Assembly: GCA_003644335.1 (NCBI GenBank) | Contig: QNCB01000005.1 | Span: forward strand, 1 to 15,074 | From: Planctomycetota bacterium | GTDB lineage: Bacteria; Planctomycetota; Phycisphaerae; SM23-33 | DNA length: 15,074 nucleotides | Reading direction: 5' to 3' | Program-made: the position numbers and the translations under genes | Notes under the pieces: model-generated | Databases searched by the model: none | Told to the model about the DNA's origin: nothing | Seen by the model: the letters and a program-made list of their open reading frames with translations, nothing else | Part shown: one piece after another, positions 12,839-15,074 of the stretch | Layout of the letters: the number at the start of each line of letters is the position of its first letter | Numbering within the stretch: position 1 is the stretch's first letter

Positions 12839-13348
12839 ATGTCCGAAGATCAAGGATACCTCAATTTCGACGCCCCCGATACGAGACAAAAGGTCATTGC
12901 GGAGTTGCGGAAAGAGACGGAGAAGCGGGCCCACGATGCGCAGGGGACGCACTGTCCCGTATGTTCGAAGTTCGTCAAGGTCTACCGCCGGAAGTTGCAC
13001 AACGAGATGGCGCGGTTCCTCATCAAGCTTGTGCACGCGTACAAGCGCTATCCGCGCTACTACACGATGCGTGAGCTCTTTCCCGGCAACAACAAGTCGG
13101 CGTCGGATGGGTCATACCTCGTCCACTGGGGACTTGTCGAGCGGTCGGATGCGACCAATGAGGCGCAGGCTCCCGCAGGCAGCTATCGGCCAACCGACAA
13201 AGGCTTGCGGTTCGCGCACAACAACGAGTTCGTTCCGACACACGTTCACCTCCTCAACAACGAGGTCGTGGGATGGTCGGATCGTCAGACAAATATACGG
13301 ACTGCTCTGGGGAGCAAGTTCAACTACGAAGAGCTCATGAAGAGCTGA
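12839..13348 (+). CDS. Phage CxxC/winged-helix-like protein, 169 aa
   Basis: ATG 12839 after ACTAGGAGGGA. An N-terminal charged helix is followed by C39-PV-C42 and KFVKVYRRKLHNEMARFLIK. The protein continues with YLVHWGLVERSDATN, a RPTDKGLRFAHN segment, and the end ALGSKFNYEELMKS. I recognise this sequence layout (CPxC...VYRRKL...MA..LI, WGLVE, RxTxxGxxF) as a recurrent phage protein, usually hypothetical. The WGL...T.KG pattern resembles the wing of winged-helix domains, so DNA binding is plausible. The two cysteines alone do not complete a zinc site. Confidence 0.82.
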   Translation: MSEDQGYLNFDAPDTRQKVIAELRKETEKRAHDAQGTHCPVCSKFVKVYRRKLHNEMARFLIKLVHAYKRYPRYYTMRELFPGNNKSASDGSYLVHWGLVERSDATNEAQAPAGSYRPTDKGLRFAHNNEFVPTHVHLLNNEVVGWSDRQTNIRTALGSKFNYEELMKS

Positions 13349-13361
13349 GGAGGTAATTTCC

Positions 13362-13748
13362 ATGAATCTTGAAATGGTGGATGCGAAAATCGCAGAGCAA
13401 CAAGGGGTCATTATCGAGGCACAGGCGCGTCTCGAGGCGTGGCTCGAAGTTCGGGAGGCATTCGAGTCGACGCCGAAGACGTCTCCGAAGAAGGTCTCCA
13501 AGAAAAAAGGCGGGACGCTCACGGAGCACATCTATGCAGCGTTGCTCGTGATGCCGAACAAGTTCACGTCGATTGACCTCGTACGTGAGGTTCGGAAGCG
13601 CATGGGCGGCAATACGGACGGCCGCGGCGTTTCGACGAGCGTGTGCAGTTTTCTGCACAGCACCGTGACGGGAAAGCTCAAGAACCCGCGCGTCCCCCTC
13701 AAGTCGTGCGGTAAGCGCGAGGGGCGCAAACTCTACACCCGGAAATAA
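13362..13748 (+). CDS. Coiled-coil plus winged-helix-like protein, 128 aa
   Basis: ATG 13362 with GAGGAGGTAA upstream, 13 nt after the previous stop. Residues 1-35 are a probable coiled coil (EQQGVIIEAQARLEAWLEV). A Lys/Ser/Pro-rich linker follows (STPKTSPKKVSKKKGG). From residue 50 it looks like a helix-turn-helix: TEHIYAALLVMPNKFTSIDL, then VREVRKRMGG. It ends with strands (KNPRVPLKSCGKREGRKLYT). This layout is consistent with a dimeric DNA-binding regulator. Homology not verified. Confidence 0.75.
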   Translation: MNLEMVDAKIAEQQGVIIEAQARLEAWLEVREAFESTPKTSPKKVSKKKGGTLTEHIYAALLVMPNKFTSIDLVREVRKRMGGNTDGRGVSTSVCSFLHSTVTGKLKNPRVPLKSCGKREGRKLYTRK

Positions 13749-13773
13749 CTACTAGAAGGGAGATACCAAGATC

Positions 13774-14238
13774 ATGGCCAAGCAAAACATGAGGGCATCG
13801 GAGGATGCGTTAGCCCAGGCAAGGGCGGAGTTGACGGAGCGCGTCCTCAAGAAGCTGAACCAGGGGGCGACGTTCCGTGAGATCGAGTCGATCTACGGCG
13901 TGGGTTACCGCGAGGCGCGCACCTTCATCTCAACTCTGAAGGTTCACATGACGGTGGAGGAGGCCAACTTCTTCCGAGAGACCGCAGAGCATTTCGGGAT
14001 GCTCACGCCGGAAGCAGTCGTGTTCTTCGCCAAGGAGGGTGCGCAGAAGGCTCACCGGACACGGAAGGGTGTTTCGGATAGCCCACTCGTGGCTGTTCGG
14101 AGGGCGGATGTCGTGAAGCAGGTCTACGATAAGATGATCGGGAATCGTGGAGACCTACACCTCTACCCACGTCCCCTTACAGCGAAGAAGTCTCCGACGA
14201 AGAAGGACGCCGCTTCCAAAGACAAATCGCAGAAGTAG
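13774..14238 (+). CDS. Putative helix-turn-helix protein, 154 aa
   Basis: ATG 13774, with AAGGGAG about 12 nt upstream. After a short charged helix, residues about 20-50 (VLKKLNQGATFREIESIYG, then VGYREARTFIS) look like a helix-turn-helix. The middle is helical (MTVEEANFFRETAEHFGM) and the end is Lys/Ser-rich and disordered. Together with the two preceding genes this makes three adjacent putative nucleic-acid-binding proteins. The assignment is by eye; a small virion or packaging protein is an alternative. Confidence 0.75.
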   Translation: MAKQNMRASEDALAQARAELTERVLKKLNQGATFREIESIYGVGYREARTFISTLKVHMTVEEANFFRETAEHFGMLTPEAVVFFAKEGAQKAHRTRKGVSDSPLVAVRRADVVKQVYDKMIGNRGDLHLYPRPLTAKKSPTKKDAASKDKSQK

Positions 14239-14268
14239 CTTCCACATTCTTCGGATAGGAGTATCGTT

Positions 14269-14760
14269 GTGACACGCCGAGATAAGATCTTCAATCAAGT
14301 TGAGGCGCTGCTGCAGATCAGTGGTGCGCTCAAGGAGGAGTTCAATACGTTTCGAGGTGCTGTGCAGTTTTTCCAACATAAGAACAAACCCGAGCTATTC
14401 GTGTTTCAGATTCGAGAGGCGCATATTGCTGACGTAGGTAAGATGTTGATGCAGATCAGTTATCTCGTCAAACTGGATTACGCACTACTCGATGGTATGA
14501 CTATGAAGGAAAAGCTGAATGCGCCGAAGGACGGATATCCTCCAGGTCAGCAGTACCAGAATGCCCTCAAACACGTATTCCTGAATATCCGATTGGACCC
14601 CTGGCTTCAGCACTACATCTTTAGTCGGATTCCTACGGGATCGTCCCCTTTCCAGGATGTCGTGCGTCTTCCCCACGTACTCGAAAACGTCCGCACAGCA
14701 GTTCCGAAAACACTGCTTACTGTGGGCGAGATCGAACCTCCCCAAGCAGCGTCTCGCTGA
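14269..14760 (+). CDS. Hypothetical protein, 163 aa (GTG start)
   Basis: GTG 14269 after ATAGGAGTATC. The product starts (M)TRRDKIFNQVEALLQISG and contains two strand-rich parts (FNTFRGAVQFFQHK, ELFVFQIREAHIADVG). A helical part follows (MLMQISYLVKLDYALLDG), then a mixed C-terminus. There is no signal peptide or catalytic motif I recognise. It is the last gene before the third terminator, 10 nt downstream, so it closes the third unit. Confidence 0.8.
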   Translation: MTRRDKIFNQVEALLQISGALKEEFNTFRGAVQFFQHKNKPELFVFQIREAHIADVGKMLMQISYLVKLDYALLDGMTMKEKLNAPKDGYPPGQQYQNALKHVFLNIRLDPWLQHYIFSRIPTGSSPFQDVVRLPHVLENVRTAVPKTLLTVGEIEPPQAASR

Positions 14761-14770
14761 ATTACCTTGT

Positions 14771-14794
14771 AAAAGGAGCTATTGCTCCTTTTTT
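14771..14794 (+). terminator. Strong rho-independent terminator ending the third unit
   Basis: AAAAGGAGC (14771-14779) and GCTCCTTTT (14784-14792) form a perfect 9-bp stem around the loop TATT, ending in a T run (14789-14794). It starts 10 nt after the stop of the 163-aa gene. Confidence 0.92.
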
Positions 14795-14811
14795 GGCTTC
14801 CGGTTTTTTCG

Positions 14812-14836
14812 TATAATTGGTACGTCTCTTCGTAGG
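14812..14836 (+). promoter_or_regulatory. TATAAT -10 with adjacent GGTACG-N6-CGTAGG element
   Basis: TATAAT at 14812-14817 is a perfect -10 match, but the sequence 15-19 nt upstream is mostly T and gives no convincing -35. Right after it, GGTACG and CGTAGG lie 6 nt apart, sharing a TACG/CGTA inverted repeat. The placement (terminator, promoter-like box, GGTAC element, strong GGAGG) is like the junctions at 3402-3473 and 7860-7958. Confidence 0.45.
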
Positions 14837-14862
14837 AGTGACTTTTACAGGAGGAAACTACC

Positions 14863-15074
14863 ATGTCCGACAAGGAAGCTGGAGCGAAAGACATTGCCAG
14901 GACGGTCCTGCAGAAAGCCAAGGACGTCGGTCGTGGCGCGAGTCGGGGAGCTCGAGGTGTGGGCGGAGGTGGTTCTGCTTCCGTAGCCGAGATCGTAGGG
15001 GCTACTGCGGGTAAAGGGGCCCGAGGCGTAGTGCAAGCTGCTAAGAAGCACCCCTACGCTGCAGCCGGGATCGG
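14863..15074 (+). CDS. Gly/Ala-rich protein, 5' part (at least 70 aa)
   Basis: ATG 14863 after ACAGGAGGAAACTACC; the frame stays open to the window end, so the gene is truncated. It starts MSDKEAGAKDIARTVLQKAK and then is rich in Gly, Ala, Ser and Arg (GRGASRGARGVGGGGSA). It reaches AAKKHPYAAAGIG at the edge. That last segment could be the start of a glycine-zipper membrane segment, recalling the HPYAA-G pattern before the membrane anchor in DUF883/ElaB-like proteins, which is speculative. Composition resembles the protein at 10699-11346. Confidence 0.75.
   Translation, partial: MSDKEAGAKDIARTVLQKAKDVGRGASRGARGVGGGGSASVAEIVGATAGKGARGVVQAAKKHPYAAAGI

Noticed and set aside
12750..13340. 196-codon plus-strand frame rich in Arg, Ser and Thr
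   Set aside because: It is a frame-shifted shadow of the CxxC/winged-helix-like gene, which matches a known phage layout and has a clear ribosome binding site.

Overview
The window reads as part of a tailed-phage (Caudoviricetes-type) genome, or a very phage-like element. About 39 genes are packed into 15 kb, all on the + strand. Most are 40-170 codons, many overlap by 1-17 nt, and nearly all have a clear GGAGG-type ribosome binding site. Recognisable families are typical phage accessory ones: DUF5662, DUF551, CxxC zinc-ribbon mini-proteins, a CxxC winged-helix-like protein, and a metallopeptidase-like protein in a glycine-rich structural setting. No capsid, portal, terminase or polymerase gene is present, so phage identity is inferred from architecture and small families. 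One gene (7958-8638) encodes a lipoprotein with a Thr/Ser-Asp repeat and a Cys-rich domain. Such proteins are, to my knowledge, common in Myxococcota/Bradymonadota and related deltaproteobacterial lineages, so the host may come from there (inference).

Layout. (A) 1-3393: a dense run of small genes. It holds a truncated upstream gene, tandem MPWY paralogues, a two-helix membrane protein, a row of small Cys-rich putative zinc proteins and a 39-residue all-acidic peptide. It ends at a rho-independent terminator (3402-3438). (B) 3473-7843: a second run of small genes, led by a promoter-like element partly inside that terminator. It includes DUF5662 and DUF551 proteins and two unusual CxxC proteins with a long mutual overlap. 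It ends at a terminator (7860-7896). (C) 7958-14760: led by a promoter-like element with the same -10 and spacer as in B. It starts with the lipoprotein, then a 673-residue protein combining an HExxH metallopeptidase motif with a nucleotidyltransferase signature, then a glycine-zipper protein, several unknowns, and three putative nucleic-acid-binding proteins (12839-14238). It ends at a strong terminator (14771-14794). (D) 14863 to the end: the start of a Gly/Ala-rich protein behind a perfect TATAAT.

The terminators and promoter-like elements suggest about four transcription units. Within each, overlapping stops and starts imply translational coupling. The most unusual parts are the multi-domain HExxH/nucleotidyltransferase protein, the host-like repeat lipoprotein with its own promoter, and the repeated GGTAC inverted-repeat element behind each terminator. 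No tRNA, CRISPR array, IS element or integrase was seen, and no intergenic gap exceeds about 120 nt.
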